A stretch of DNA of 25,969 nucleotides, from assembly GCA_022511285.1 (NCBI GenBank), contig JAFLRW010000008.1, forward strand, positions 1 through 25,969, given 5' to 3'. Within the stretch, counting starts at the first letter, position 1, and the number at the start of each line of letters is the position of its first letter. Of the stretch, positions 1 to 8,535 are shown piece after piece. A model generated the notes under the pieces. That model was not told the DNA's origin. It saw nothing but the letters and a program-made list of their open reading frames with translations, and did no database searches. This stretch comes from Duncaniella sp. Its GTDB lineage: Bacteria > Bacteroidota > Bacteroidia > Bacteroidales > Muribaculaceae. The translations under genes were made by a program, and so were the position numbers.

Positions 1-70
1 TCACCATCATAAAGAGGTAGATTCTGCGCGCGCATAGTGTGAGGATGCCGCGGCGGAGTGATGATAGCAT
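1..70 (-). CDS. N-terminus of probable ABC-2 type transporter permease (partial)
   Basis: An ATG (complement of 68-70) lies 5 bases after the stop of the adaptor gene and opens a frame to the window edge, giving 23 codons that begin MLSSLRRGILTLCARRIYLF. The basic, amphipathic start running into a hydrophobic stretch fits the N-terminus of an inner-membrane protein. Established context: in Bacteroidales a TolC-like gene and an HlyD-like adaptor are usually followed by one or two ABC-2 permeases of the YhhJ/YbhR type, which would complete a tripartite exporter. The product name therefore comes mainly from position; the sequence seen is too short for a domain call. An MFS-type partner (EmrB-like) is the main alternative. 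Confidence 0.55.
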   Translation of the reverse strand, partial: MLSSLRRGILTLCARRIYLFMMV

Positions 71-75
71 TTTGC

Positions 76-1089
76 CTACTTGATATAGATTACCGTCATT
101 CCGGGACGCAGTTCGGGGATAGTGTCGAGGGTGCGAGCCTTGATTTCAAATGTCTTGGAGTCCCATTGTCCAACGCTTTTGGTGGCCTGCCAGGTGGCAT
201 AGCTGCCGAGGTCGCGTGAATAGAAGATGCGAGCTTTGGCCTTACGCTTGCCAAGAGCCGGAATCATTACTTCGATTTCGCCGCCGAGGGGCATATCGTT
301 GAGAAGTTCCTCGCGCACATTGAAGGTGACCCACTTGTCATCAACTCGCAGAAGATTCATTATCGGTGCGCCGAGCATTACCAATTCGCTCTCACGGGGG
401 AAGATTTGGTCAATCTGTCCGTCGCAGGGAGCTGTAAGGTATTGGTCCTCAAGCACACTTTCCACTTCGGCCACACCGCCTCGAGCCACGCTGACCATAG
501 CAGCGGCGCTCTCTTTATCCTGGCTCTGAGCGCCCGACTTGGCGAGGCTCAGCTGGCTCTGAGCAGCACTGAGGGCCGCCTTTGAAGCTTCGTAGGCTGC
601 CATAGCCTCGTCGCGTTTCTGTTCGGAGATTACACCCTCTTTGTAGAGGTTCTCCATACGATTATATGTCTTTTCGGCTATAGTGAGACCCGCTTGGGCC
701 TGGTTGACTAAATCGGTAGCCGCCTGTACTATTTGCGAGCGGGTGCCGGCCTCAACCTTGCTCTCCTGTGAGCGGGCCACAGTCTCCATCCCCTCGGCCT
801 GCATAAGTTTGGCCTCGGCAAGCGATGAGTGGATATGCACCAGCGTGTCGCCCTTCTTGACCATATCCCCTTCGGCCACATAAAATTCCACCACTCTGCC
901 GGGCAGTTTCCCGGAGATGCGCACAGATGTGGCTTCCGCCTGCCCTTCGACAATCTCGTCGGGATGGTTGAGGAACACAAAGCCTATAATTGCCAAAACT
1001 ATCACTGCCACCACTACAAGGCACATTGCTATGAGGAGCACACGATTTTCGCGCTGCTCGGTGGTCTGCTGCTGGGTATTATCTTTCAT
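76..1089 (-). CDS. HlyD/EmrA-family membrane fusion protein (efflux adaptor)
   Basis: 337-residue periplasmic adaptor that would link an inner-membrane pump to the TolC-like protein encoded just upstream. The start chosen is MKDNTQQQ; the frame stays open further upstream but there it overlaps the TolC gene and lacks sense as a leader. Visible features: a hydrophilic N-terminus, one membrane anchor at about residues 17-40 (VLLIAMCLVVVAVIVLAIIG), a first biotinyl-lipoyl half with RISGKLPGRVVEFYVAEGD and VKKGDTLVHI, an Ala/Gln/Lys-rich alpha-hairpin (about 85-195), the second lipoyl half with LTAPCDGQIDQIFPRESELV, and a C-terminal beta-barrel ending LRPGMTVIYIK. Only 4 bases separate it from the upstream gene, so it is co-transcribed. 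The substrate cannot be told from the sequence. Confidence 0.9.
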   Translation of the reverse strand: MKDNTQQQTTEQRENRVLLIAMCLVVVAVIVLAIIGFVFLNHPDEIVEGQAEATSVRISGKLPGRVVEFYVAEGDMVKKGDTLVHIHSSLAEAKLMQAEGMETVARSQESKVEAGTRSQIVQAATDLVNQAQAGLTIAEKTYNRMENLYKEGVISEQKRDEAMAAYEASKAALSAAQSQLSLAKSGAQSQDKESAAAMVSVARGGVAEVESVLEDQYLTAPCDGQIDQIFPRESELVMLGAPIMNLLRVDDKWVTFNVREELLNDMPLGGEIEVMIPALGKRKAKARIFYSRDLGSYATWQATKSVGQWDSKTFEIKARTLDTIPELRPGMTVIYIK

Positions 1090-1093
1090 AGTG

Positions 1094-2605
1094 TTATTTG
1101 ATTTCAGGGAGTTGTGGTGTTGAGAGGGCGCCGAGCACTTTTGCGAGATAAACGTCGCAGAGGTAGAGGTCAATTCGTGCATCGATATCCTCACTGTGAG
1201 CCTTTAGCCAGGCGGTCTGTGCTTCCATCACGTTGTCGATGGTCATCACACCGTCGCGGAAGCCGAGGGTGGCACAGCGCATATTCTCGTCGGCTTCGGC
1301 AAGATTAGCCGCCGTCAAGCGGCAGGTCTTAACGGCTTCATCGGCTTTGTATGTGGCTTGGCTCACCTGGAGGTCAACCATCTCGCGTGCATTTTCCAGT
1401 TCCATACGCAGTGCGTTGGTCTCCGCACGCGCCGCGCGCAGTTTATTGTAGTTGCCGCCCCAGTGCCAGATGGGCACTGTGAGGGTGGCTCCGACGGAGA
1501 ACGCTCCGTTAAAGCGCTTTTTAAAGCCGTCATATAGATTCGGGTTGGAGAATGAATATGCGCCCACCACAGCAAGGTTGGGCATCATCGACGCACGAGC
1601 CACATTTTCTTTCTGCTTGTAAATCATCACTCCGAGCTCGAGTTGGCGGAGGTCGTCGCGCCGGGCGTAGACCTCGTTGATGTCAACGGCTTTGGCTGCT
1701 GTCGTCATTGAATTGAGTGCCGGCGAATCGAGTGCCGTCTCTGCCTCATCAGCTACCGTAAACGGGACGTGGATGGGAAATCCGCAAAGCTGCGCCAGAG
1801 CCATCCGGCTGAGCTGCAATCCATTGTCTACCTTTGTCATATCCACCTTGGCTGAGTTGAGCTTGACGTCAACGGCGAGAAGATCGCGGCGAGTGGCCAC
1901 CCCCTCGCGCAGCATCACTTCAACGTTTGAGCGCAGAGTGTCGAGCAGGTTCACATAGCTCACAGCCAACCGCTGCTTGGCTCGTAGCGACACTAATTGC
2001 CAATATGCGGCATCGACGGCATAGATTATATCCTGAGCCTGAACAGAGCGTTTGGCCTGCGCCAGCTCCTCGGCATAGCCGGTGATTTTATTGAGAGCCA
2101 CAATCTTACCGCCCATAAATACCGGCTGTGTGAGGGTGACGGCGCCGAAAAACAGATTGTGGATGTCATATTCCAGCGCGCTTTTGGGCAGATAAGCCAC
2201 CTGTTCCGGCACCGGCTGGCCGTTGACCGTCAGCGGCTCGCCTGTCATCGGGTTTTTGGCTATTTGAAACTCGTAGGCCTGCTTTTCGACGTTAAAGGTT
2301 TTGACCGGAAGATATTGGTCTTGGTCAAACATCGAGATTGTCTTCTGATTATACGCGTAGCCCCCGGCAAAATCTATTGACGGAAGATAGGCGGCAAACG
2401 CCTCTTCTTTCTGATAGCGGGCGGCACGTATCTGTTCAGCCATCCTCCGCATCAGCTTATTATTGGCCATAGCCATCGAGCGACACTCTTCGAGCGAGAG
2501 CACCGCTCCCGGCTCAACCTGCGCAGATGTCTCGGCCGTAGCCGTTGCAGCCGTTAACCATAGGGCTAAGAGCGTGGAAGTGAGCACCTTGAAGCGACTG
2601 TTCAT
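1094..2605 (-). CDS. TolC-family outer membrane efflux protein
   Basis: 503-residue outer-membrane factor that forms the exit duct of a tripartite efflux pump. Start placed at MNSRFKVLTSTLLALWLTAA, a clear Sec signal peptide ending near ATATA; the longer open frame upstream would cover the promoter. After the signal peptide the protein shows the repeated TolC layout: LSLEECRSMAMANNKLMRRM with long helices, a beta segment around VFMGGKI, a second set with MALAQLCGFP, and the second half with GAFSVGATLTVPIWHWGGNYNKLRAARAE, typical of the second beta barrel-helix unit. No Cys in a lipobox, so it is probably not lipidated. It is the first gene of the operon with the adaptor and the partial permease, and has its own promoter at 2638-2669. 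Confidence 0.92.
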   Translation of the reverse strand: MNSRFKVLTSTLLALWLTAATATAETSAQVEPGAVLSLEECRSMAMANNKLMRRMAEQIRAARYQKEEAFAAYLPSIDFAGGYAYNQKTISMFDQDQYLPVKTFNVEKQAYEFQIAKNPMTGEPLTVNGQPVPEQVAYLPKSALEYDIHNLFFGAVTLTQPVFMGGKIVALNKITGYAEELAQAKRSVQAQDIIYAVDAAYWQLVSLRAKQRLAVSYVNLLDTLRSNVEVMLREGVATRRDLLAVDVKLNSAKVDMTKVDNGLQLSRMALAQLCGFPIHVPFTVADEAETALDSPALNSMTTAAKAVDINEVYARRDDLRQLELGVMIYKQKENVARASMMPNLAVVGAYSFSNPNLYDGFKKRFNGAFSVGATLTVPIWHWGGNYNKLRAARAETNALRMELENAREMVDLQVSQATYKADEAVKTCRLTAANLAEADENMRCATLGFRDGVMTIDNVMEAQTAWLKAHSEDIDARIDLYLCDVYLAKVLGALSTPQLPEIK

Positions 2606-2637
2606 TTGTGGTTTGATTTTAAAGCGTGATTTGGATG

Positions 2638-2669
2638 CAAAATTAGCCAGTTTTTCCGAAACAAACAAT
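2638..2669 (-). promoter_or_regulatory. Bacteroidetes-type promoter for the efflux operon
   Basis: On the minus strand the sequence TAATTTTG (complement of 2638-2645) matches the -7 consensus TAnnTTTG, and ATTG (complement of 2666-2669) lies 20 bases upstream at the -33 position (a TTTG is also present 4 bases closer). The predicted leader to the ATG at 2605 is about 30 bases. Confidence 0.7.
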
Positions 2670-2712
2670 CGTTTTCACCTGCATCTGTCACCTGAATTTA
2701 GCTTTTTGAGCG

Positions 2713-4209
2713 TTATTTCCTCCAAAACGAGGGGGTGATTAGCATGATGAGTGCAAATATCTCAAGGCGTCCGGCCAGCATTAGGAACGACATCACCCAT
2801 TTTCCCACCGACGGAACGAAATCAAACGACCCTGTCACACCTGTAATACCGGCCCCCAAACCATTGTTGGAAGCACAGGAGACGGACGAGAAAAAAGCAT
2901 CAACAATGGGAAAGTCCATCCCCGCGAGCAATATTCCACCCAGCAATATCAATGTTGTGTAGATCAGCAGAAAGGCTATTATTTCATTTGTGGTTTCAGG
3001 TGTTATGACCTGATTGTTTATTCTCACGGCTTTCATGCTTCGTGGCGACACAGCCCGTTTCATCTCTATTTTGCAATTTTTCAGCAGGAAAAGCAGACGG
3101 TCAATTTTCGCTCCTCCCGTAGTAGAGCCTGCACAGGCTCCGAAATACATCATTAGGATTGTCAGCACTAATGACAGCTCGCCCCAGGCTTCAAAATTTC
3201 CGGCTCCGAATCCGGTTGAGGTCATTGCTGACACTATGTGGAATATCGGGTCGATGGTCAGTGACTGCCATCCTTGCCCTGCTCCGGAGTGGAAAATTGA
3301 AATCAGTGTGACGGCATAGTTTATGCCAATCAGCCAAAGGAAAGCTCGAAAAACGTCATTATTCCACAATTCAGATATCTTGCCTCTAACGGCTGCAAAA
3401 ATCAATCCGAAATTCACGCCTCCTATAAACATAAACACACTCAGCACAAGTTTGATGTATGACGAATCGTAGGAAGCGATACTGTCGTTATGCGTGGAGA
3501 ATCCTCCGGTAGATATGCAGGCAAATGCGTGGCAAATGCTTTCAAAAAGGTCCATCGGGCCAATCCATAGCAGCAATGTGAGTATCACCGTCAGGACTCC
3601 ATACAGACCCCACAATATTTTAGCCGTGTTGGCAATACGTGCTCCAATCTTATCGTGAGTGATGCCCGATGCTTCGGCCTGAAACATGAATATCCCCCTG
3701 CTGTTGTTCAGCGATGGGATCACCGCAAGTGTGAACAACACAATCCCCAGACCTCCAATCCATTGAGTCAAGGCCCTCCATATTTGGATGCCGTGACTGC
3801 AAGATTCAATGTCGCGAATCACTGTGGCTCCGGTGGTGGTGAATCCCGACATAGCCTCGAAGAATCCTTCGCTAATATTGAGATGAGGCGACCCCAATAT
3901 AAACGGCAGCATCCCGAACAGGGAATATATAATCCAAACCAGGCAGGTGATCATACAACCGTCCTTCCGCCCGAGACTTTCACTTTGAGGCTTTATGGCC
4001 GTGTGAAGAATTATGCCGAATAGAGCAGTCAGCCCGGCTGAAATGGCAAACGGCTTCCAGTCAGCCTCCTTTAGAATGACACATACCAACAGCGGGACCG
4101 CCAGGAATGCCGCCTCAATGATAAGGAGCAGGCCGAGCAGATTGAACTGCTTGGGCATATTAATCAGCCTGCTGTTGGCTGACCGTGTGGTTAGAGCGAG
4201 CCACCTCAT
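2713..4209 (-). CDS. trkH: TrkH-family potassium uptake membrane subunit
   Basis: 498-residue ion-conducting subunit of a Trk/Ktr K+ uptake system in the inner membrane. All four pore-loop filters of the family are visible: FTTTGATV (about 123-130), CISTGGFST (231-239), AMTSTGFGAGN (328-338) and CASNNGLGAG (445-454), each with its conserved Gly. The K+-filter-linked region GSTTGGAKIDRLL (361-373) precedes a basic cytoplasmic loop. The start at 4209 was chosen because its ATG overlaps the TGA of trkA (ATGA), a translational-coupling arrangement; an internal Met at residue 18 is an alternative. It needs the TrkA regulator encoded directly upstream. Its stop lies about 45 bases from the efflux-operon promoter and I see no strong terminator between them. 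Confidence 0.95.
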   Translation of the reverse strand: MRWLALTTRSANSRLINMPKQFNLLGLLLIIEAAFLAVPLLVCVILKEADWKPFAISAGLTALFGIILHTAIKPQSESLGRKDGCMITCLVWIIYSLFGMLPFILGSPHLNISEGFFEAMSGFTTTGATVIRDIESCSHGIQIWRALTQWIGGLGIVLFTLAVIPSLNNSRGIFMFQAEASGITHDKIGARIANTAKILWGLYGVLTVILTLLLWIGPMDLFESICHAFACISTGGFSTHNDSIASYDSSYIKLVLSVFMFIGGVNFGLIFAAVRGKISELWNNDVFRAFLWLIGINYAVTLISIFHSGAGQGWQSLTIDPIFHIVSAMTSTGFGAGNFEAWGELSLVLTILMMYFGACAGSTTGGAKIDRLLFLLKNCKIEMKRAVSPRSMKAVRINNQVITPETTNEIIAFLLIYTTLILLGGILLAGMDFPIVDAFFSSVSCASNNGLGAGITGVTGSFDFVPSVGKWVMSFLMLAGRLEIFALIMLITPSFWRK

Positions 4210-5543
4210 CTGCTGAACAGTTTCTCTATTTTCTTAAGCGAACCGGCCAGGCAGAACACTATTGCGATGTCGCCGAGCTGGAATCGAGTGGCCCCGGTCA
4301 CCATTTCACCTTTCCCGTTTCTTATGAGTCCGGCCAGGGTGAGCTCTTCGGGTAATTTTAGGTCCATTACTTTCGCTTTTGTCAGAAATGAATCGGCTTT
4401 GACTGTAATTCTGCCTACGTCAGCATCCGGAAGAACGAAGCATTTGGAGGAATCCACATTAGCATCCAATATGAGCTGAAAGATAGCATTAGCCGTTATT
4501 ATCGGTTTGTTGATGATGGTGTCAAGATTGAATGACTCAGCCTTTTGAATCAATTGCTCCTTCTCCACTTCGGCGATAGTCTTTTCCACGCCCATATCCT
4601 TAGCTGTGAGGCAGGAGAGAATGTTGCTCTCCGTGCTGTCGGTCATAGCTATAAAGGCGTCACACCTGTTTATCCCGGCTTCTTCAAGCACATCAAACTC
4701 ACTGCCGTCGCCACAGATGATATCGCTATCCGGACAAGCCTCCATAAGTTGCCGGCAACGGGTGCGGTCTTTTTCAATAATGGTGCAACAGAATCTTTTA
4801 GCCCCCTCTCGTGCTATTAGTTCGCAAGCCGTACTTCCCCCCATCATTATCACCTTTTTTATTGTCACAGGCTCAATGCCAATAAGGTCAATCACTGTAT
4901 CAATCCCCTGCGGGGTTACAGTTATGTAAAGGGTATCGCCGCTCTGTATATGGTCTTCGCCGTGGGGGATAATGGTGTGATGATTCCTCCTCAGTGCGGA
5001 GATGTGCATAAGGCGGCTTTTCCCGGAAAGGTCTTTCAGCCGCAAGCCGTTGATTGGTGAAGTCTCCTTCACGTCGACAGCCACCATTATGATAGAGCCA
5101 TTCTCAAATTCTGTCCGGTCCTTGCTCCAGGCATGTGTCAGCGAGCTGATTATTGATTGAGCGGCCAGATGGTCAGGAAACACCACATAATCCACACCCA
5201 TTTGCCTTACAACAGCCTCATTGCCGGGCAATAGATAGTTAAATCTGTCAACTCGGGCAATAGTTTTTTTAGCCCCCATCGACTTTGCCATCGAACAGGC
5301 CACTATGTTTTCAGCCGTATTGGCGGTGACGGCAACGAATATATCGGCGCTGTTGGCATTGGCCTCCCTGAGAATTTCAAAATCAGTAGGCTCGCCGCAA
5401 AAGGTGCGCAGGTTGAAATCTGATTCCAGCTCTGTCAGATGCCGAGGGTCGTTATCCACAAGAAACACATCCTGATGCTCATCAACAAAAAACTTTGACA
5501 GATGAACACCGACCCTCCCTGCTCCTACTATCGTTATCTTCAT
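4206..5543 (-). CDS. trkA: Trk system potassium uptake protein TrkA
   Basis: 445-residue cytoplasmic nucleotide-binding regulator that gates TrkH. The sequence holds two RCK units in tandem, the normal length for full TrkA. The first Rossmann fold begins MKITIVGAGRVG (GxGxxG at residues 7-12) with the acidic residue of the NAD site in FLVDNDP (D30). The second begins around residue 230 with KKVIMMGGSTACE, where the third Gly of the motif is replaced by Cys, so nucleotide binding by the second half may be altered. Each is followed by an RCK_C (TrkA_C) segment (about 135-220 and 365-440). It lies between the mechanosensitive channel gene (3 bases upstream) and trkH (4-base overlap), all in one transcript. 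Confidence 0.95.
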   Translation of the reverse strand: MKITIVGAGRVGVHLSKFFVDEHQDVFLVDNDPRHLTELESDFNLRTFCGEPTDFEILREANANSADIFVAVTANTAENIVACSMAKSMGAKKTIARVDRFNYLLPGNEAVVRQMGVDYVVFPDHLAAQSIISSLTHAWSKDRTEFENGSIIMVAVDVKETSPINGLRLKDLSGKSRLMHISALRRNHHTIIPHGEDHIQSGDTLYITVTPQGIDTVIDLIGIEPVTIKKVIMMGGSTACELIAREGAKRFCCTIIEKDRTRCRQLMEACPDSDIICGDGSEFDVLEEAGINRCDAFIAMTDSTESNILSCLTAKDMGVEKTIAEVEKEQLIQKAESFNLDTIINKPIITANAIFQLILDANVDSSKCFVLPDADVGRITVKADSFLTKAKVMDLKLPEELTLAGLIRNGKGEMVTGATRFQLGDIAIVFCLAGSLKKIEKLFSR

Positions 5544-5546
5544 CCG

Positions 5547-6734
5547 TTATCTTCTATTTCTTACATCCAGACCGGAGGGCGCCTGGAAGACGGCGAGGCC
5601 GAAACGATGGACAGAGGCGAGGATATGGTCAGTCACTTCGGCTGTCAGCAGTTCAAACGGCTTCCAGGAGGTCAACGAAGTGAAAAAATACACCTCTACG
5701 GGTATTCCCTGATGCGTTGGGGCGAGCTCGCGCACCATAAATATCATATCGTCACTGTCGTTTTTAATGGATTGGATAGTGGTGATATAGTATTCGAGAT
5801 ACTGTCGGAACAGGGTTAGATTCACATATTTCATTGAAGGGTCGAGCTCCGTGCCCCAAGGTTCGGAACGGAAGGCTTCGATCTGCTCCGGAGTGGCGAA
5901 CCCAACGGAATTCACATCAATTGTGACAGCCCGATTCAAACGGCGTCCGCCCGAGTCTGACATGCCGCGCCAGTTTTGAAACGACTCGCTGACAAGCGAA
6001 TAAGGCGGAACGGTGACTATCGTATTGTCGAAATTCTGCACCTTCACGGTGGTCAGCCCCACATCTACGACAGTGCCGTTAATGTTGCGTGACGGCACTG
6101 TTATCCAGTCGCCGGGGCGCAGCATATCGTTAAGCGTGAGCTGTACGCCTGCCACTACGCCCATTATCGAATCCTTGAACACCAACATCAGCACCGTGGC
6201 AGCCGCGCCAAGTCCGGTGATGATAGCCACAGGGTTTTTGTCGGCAAGAATGGAAATGATGATTATAATGCCGATACACACGGCTATCACCTGTAGCATC
6301 TGAAGTATTCCCTTCAGCGAATTGACGCGCCCGGTGGATTTGGCTGTCATAAGGTCGAACACAGCGTTGAGGAAGCGGGTCACCAAATGGATGATGACGC
6401 ACACCAACCCCACTCGGCACACTACCGATGCAACACCGGCCATTCCCGGATAGGCGGCAAGCGACGAGGGGAGCGTTATCTGCAAGATTATGATAAAAGC
6501 CAACTCAGCCACCACGCGGAGCAGAGGGGCGTTAAACAGGATGTCGTCCCATTCAGCATCCGTATAATTGACAAATCGAAGCACTATTGGAATCACCACG
6601 CGCGACAGCACCACATAAACCACGGTGGCCAGCAGCAAGGAAAGTCCGGTGGCAAGAATCGTGGTCCACAACACAAGGGTCGCTGCAGGCAGTCCCCACA
6701 ATTCCAAAAGCGATGAAAGCGGTTGTACAAGCAT
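5547..6734 (-). CDS. MscS-family (YbdG-like) mechanosensitive ion channel
   Basis: 395-residue inner-membrane channel expected to release small solutes under hypo-osmotic shock. It resembles the YbdG/miniconductance subgroup (E. coli YbdG is of similar size) rather than short MscS: several N-terminal membrane helices (about 18-48, 72-92, 102-128, 146-164), the pore helix and beta-domain entry at about 169-215 with GLGAAATVLMLVFKDS and LRPGDWITVP, then LTTVKVQNFDNTIVTVPPYS (227-246) and RGMSDSGGRRLNR (256-268), which is characteristic of this subgroup. It is the first gene of a unit with trkA and trkH, so the turgor-release channel and the K+ importer are expressed from one promoter. The ATG chosen lies about 20 bases after a perfect -7 box. 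Confidence 0.9.
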   Translation of the reverse strand: MLVQPLSSLLELWGLPAATLVLWTTILATGLSLLLATVVYVVLSRVVIPIVLRFVNYTDAEWDDILFNAPLLRVVAELAFIIILQITLPSSLAAYPGMAGVASVVCRVGLVCVIIHLVTRFLNAVFDLMTAKSTGRVNSLKGILQMLQVIAVCIGIIIIISILADKNPVAIITGLGAAATVLMLVFKDSIMGVVAGVQLTLNDMLRPGDWITVPSRNINGTVVDVGLTTVKVQNFDNTIVTVPPYSLVSESFQNWRGMSDSGGRRLNRAVTIDVNSVGFATPEQIEAFRSEPWGTELDPSMKYVNLTLFRQYLEYYITTIQSIKNDSDDMIFMVRELAPTHQGIPVEVYFFTSLTSWKPFELLTAEVTDHILASVHRFGLAVFQAPSGLDVRNRR

Positions 6735-6756
6735 ATAGAATCAAATTTTATCCCTA

Positions 6757-6788
6757 CAAAGATAGTGTAAAAAACCGAAATAGAAAAA
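6757..6788 (-). promoter_or_regulatory. Promoter for the mscS-trkA-trkH operon
   Basis: The minus strand has TATCTTTG (complement of 6757-6764), a full match to TAnnTTTG, with a TTTT at 6785-6788, 20 bases upstream, as a weak -33 element inside a T-rich stretch. The predicted leader to the ATG at 6734 is short, about 15-20 bases. Confidence 0.7.
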
Positions 6789-6808
6789 ACCGATCTTGTC
6801 TTACCTGA

Positions 6809-6836
6809 GCAACCGCATCAAAATTTTCACATTTGA
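6809..6836 (+). repeat. 28-base intergenic repeat, copy 1 (upstream of amtB)
   Basis: The stretch starting GCAACCGCATCAAAATTTTC is repeated at 8536-8563 with a single A/G difference in 28 bases. It lies in the 322-base region between the divergent mscS and amtB genes, just upstream of the mscS promoter. It is followed by a GC-rich palindrome (6850-6866) and by GAGTGCAACC (6879-6888), whose reverse complement also follows copy 2. Confidence 0.75.
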
Positions 6837-6849
6837 CAGAGCCGTTGCA

Positions 6850-6866
6850 GAGCCGCGCCGCGGCTC
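6850..6866. repeat. GC-rich palindrome in the mscS/amtB intergenic region
   Basis: GAGCCGCG-C-CGCGGCTC is a perfect 8-base inverted repeat with a 1-base centre. A pair GTTGCA (6844-6849) and TGCAAC (6881-6886) brackets it, and a second small palindrome CCCTC-G-GAGGG follows at 6887-6897. No T-tract follows, so a terminator role is not supported; it may be part of the repeated element whose other copy lies after amtB. Confidence 0.55.
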
Positions 6867-6958
6867 AAGATAGTTAGGAGTGCAACCCCTCGGAGGGCTG
6901 ATATCAGAGTGCCTATCCTTTCCTCCATGTTAAACTTGCTAAAATCACATAGTTGTCG

Positions 6959-6978
6959 GCAAAATGCAAGAATTTTGC
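6959..6978. promoter_or_regulatory. Inverted repeat just upstream of the amtB promoter (candidate operator)
   Basis: GCAAAAT (6959-6965) and ATTTTGC (6972-6978) form a perfect 7-base inverted repeat with a 6-base spacer. It ends 7 bases before the -33 element of amtB, a position where an activator or repressor dimer could contact RNA polymerase. AT-rich inverted repeats arise easily by chance, so this is only a candidate. Confidence 0.35.
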
Positions 6979-6985
6979 TATTTCT

Positions 6986-7017
6986 TTTGTGTTTTTGATT
7001 GCATTTAGCTACCTTTG
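6986..7017 (+). promoter_or_regulatory. Promoter for amtB
   Basis: TTTG (6986-6989), 20 bases, TACCTTTG (7010-7017): both elements match the Bacteroidetes consensus exactly. The leader to the ATG at 7057 would be about 35 bases. Confidence 0.85.
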
Positions 7018-7056
7018 CGCCTTAATTTAGTGATTCAATTTAAACACACTTAAACT

Positions 7057-8487
7057 ATGCGTTTTTTAACAATTAAAGGTCGACACATCAGCTTGGGATG
7101 GATATTAATTCTGGCTATGATTGTTGTTGCCGGGATTGCAGGCCTCGACACAAATGGGTATGAAAATTTGTTTTCATTAGAGGGGTCTAACCTTATGGCA
7201 AATATTGCATGGATGATAACAGCGACAATTTTTGTCCTGATGATGACTCCGGGCCTTTCGTTTTTTTACGGAGGCATGGTCCGACGAAAAAATGTAATCT
7301 CTACAATGCTACAGAGTTTCATTGTGATGGGATTTGTCAGCGTGTTATGGATTGTCTTCGGATTCGGACTCGCTTTCGGCAATGATATCGGACACATAAT
7401 CGGCAATCCTGCCGATTTTTTTATGTTTAAAGGCGTGGGCGATCTTAATGTGACGACTCGCGGTAATGACATCTCACAGATAGGAATAGCCACCACCACC
7501 ATCCCCCTCGCCCTGTTTGCATTGTTTCAGATGAAATTTGCCATCATCACCCCCTCTCTTATCACAGGGGCCTTTGCCGAGCGAGTTCACTTCACTGGCT
7601 ACCTACTATTTATGATGCTATGGACGGTGCTTGTTTATTGCCCGTTGGCTCACTGCACATGGCATCCCGAAGGTTTGTTCGGAATGCTCCACGTCCATGA
7701 TTATGCCGGAGGGATTGTTGTCCACGCAGCGTCCGGAATCGCAGCTCTTGCGGGAGCTATATTTCTTGGCAAGCGTAAAGATGTCGACAACAAGCCTGCA
7801 AATGTTCCCTTCGTTCTTCTTGGGGCTGCACTGCTTTGGTTGGGATGGTTCGGATTTAACGGCGGCAGCTCGCTTGCAGCTGACGGCATAGCAATCTCGG
7901 CATTCCTCAACACCAATACGGCAGCCGCTACAGCAATGATCACATGGATAGCCCTTGATGCTGTAAGAGGACACAAACCCTCAGCCATGGGTGCGGCTAT
8001 CGGTGCCGTAGTAGGATTAGTGGCCATTACGCCTATGGCAGGATGGGTCACCGCCGGACAAAGCATATTCATAGCCCTGTTCATTACCCTGTGCTGCCAC
8101 ACTGCCGTCAACTTCAAAGGCTACTCTAAAGTGCTTGACGATGCTCTCGATGTATTCCCAACACACGGCATTGGAGGCATATTAGGGACTCTTCTTACTG
8201 GCATCTTTGCCTACGATTTCTTTGCGGCATCAGAAAACGGCGACATGATTTCACGCTCAGAGTTTTTCTTTAACCATATTATTGTAATGGTGGGAGTGTT
8301 CATCTACACTTTCGGCATGAGTCTCGCTCTATATTGGATTACAGACAAAATAATACCTATGAGGGTATCTGGATGGAACGAAAAAGTGGGCCTTGACGCA
8401 TCACAACATGGAGAAGAATACGATAATGCAACCAAATCCGAACTCCCCACATCTTCTGATTGGTTCCACCCGACCGAGGACAATTAA
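7057..8487 (+). CDS. amtB: Ammonium transporter, Amt family
   Basis: 476-residue trimeric inner-membrane channel for NH4+/NH3. Eleven hydrophobic segments are apparent after a short basic N-terminus. Key residues of the family can be aligned: the periplasmic recruitment region and Trp in PLAHCTWHPEG (W202), the acidic residue in HDYAGGIVVH (D215) and the twin pore histidines in GGIVVHAASG (H223) and VFPTHGIGGILG (H370). TPGLSFFYGGMVRRKNV (64-80) and the C-terminal GLDASQHGE (445-453) are also typical. The frame has no obvious defects. Unusually, no PII/GlnK gene is next to it in this window: upstream is the divergent mscS gene and downstream a convergent surface protein gene. It is therefore a single-gene transcription unit, flanked on both sides by a 28-base repeat. 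Confidence 0.97.
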   Translation: MRFLTIKGRHISLGWILILAMIVVAGIAGLDTNGYENLFSLEGSNLMANIAWMITATIFVLMMTPGLSFFYGGMVRRKNVISTMLQSFIVMGFVSVLWIVFGFGLAFGNDIGHIIGNPADFFMFKGVGDLNVTTRGNDISQIGIATTTIPLALFALFQMKFAIITPSLITGAFAERVHFTGYLLFMMLWTVLVYCPLAHCTWHPEGLFGMLHVHDYAGGIVVHAASGIAALAGAIFLGKRKDVDNKPANVPFVLLGAALLWLGWFGFNGGSSLAADGIAISAFLNTNTAAATAMITWIALDAVRGHKPSAMGAAIGAVVGLVAITPMAGWVTAGQSIFIALFITLCCHTAVNFKGYSKVLDDALDVFPTHGIGGILGTLLTGIFAYDFFAASENGDMISRSEFFFNHIIVMVGVFIYTFGMSLALYWITDKIIPMRVSGWNEKVGLDASQHGEEYDNATKSELPTSSDWFHPTEDN

Positions 8488-8506
8488 CCTTGCAGATACT
8501 CTCGTT

Positions 8507-8523
8507 CTCACACGACCTGTGAG
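8507..8523 (+). terminator. Weak hairpin after amtB
   Basis: CTCACA (8507-8512), loop CGACC, TGTGAG (8518-8523) is a perfect 6-base hairpin 19 bases after the amtB stop. It lacks a T-tract, so intrinsic termination here is doubtful. Confidence 0.25.
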
Positions 8524-8535
8524 TATAACTCAATA

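Noticed and set aside
1090..1194. N-terminal extension of the HlyD-like protein
   Set aside because: It would overlap the TolC gene by 100 bases and place a Ser/Thr-rich segment before the membrane anchor; the ATG at 1089 fits the operon spacing.
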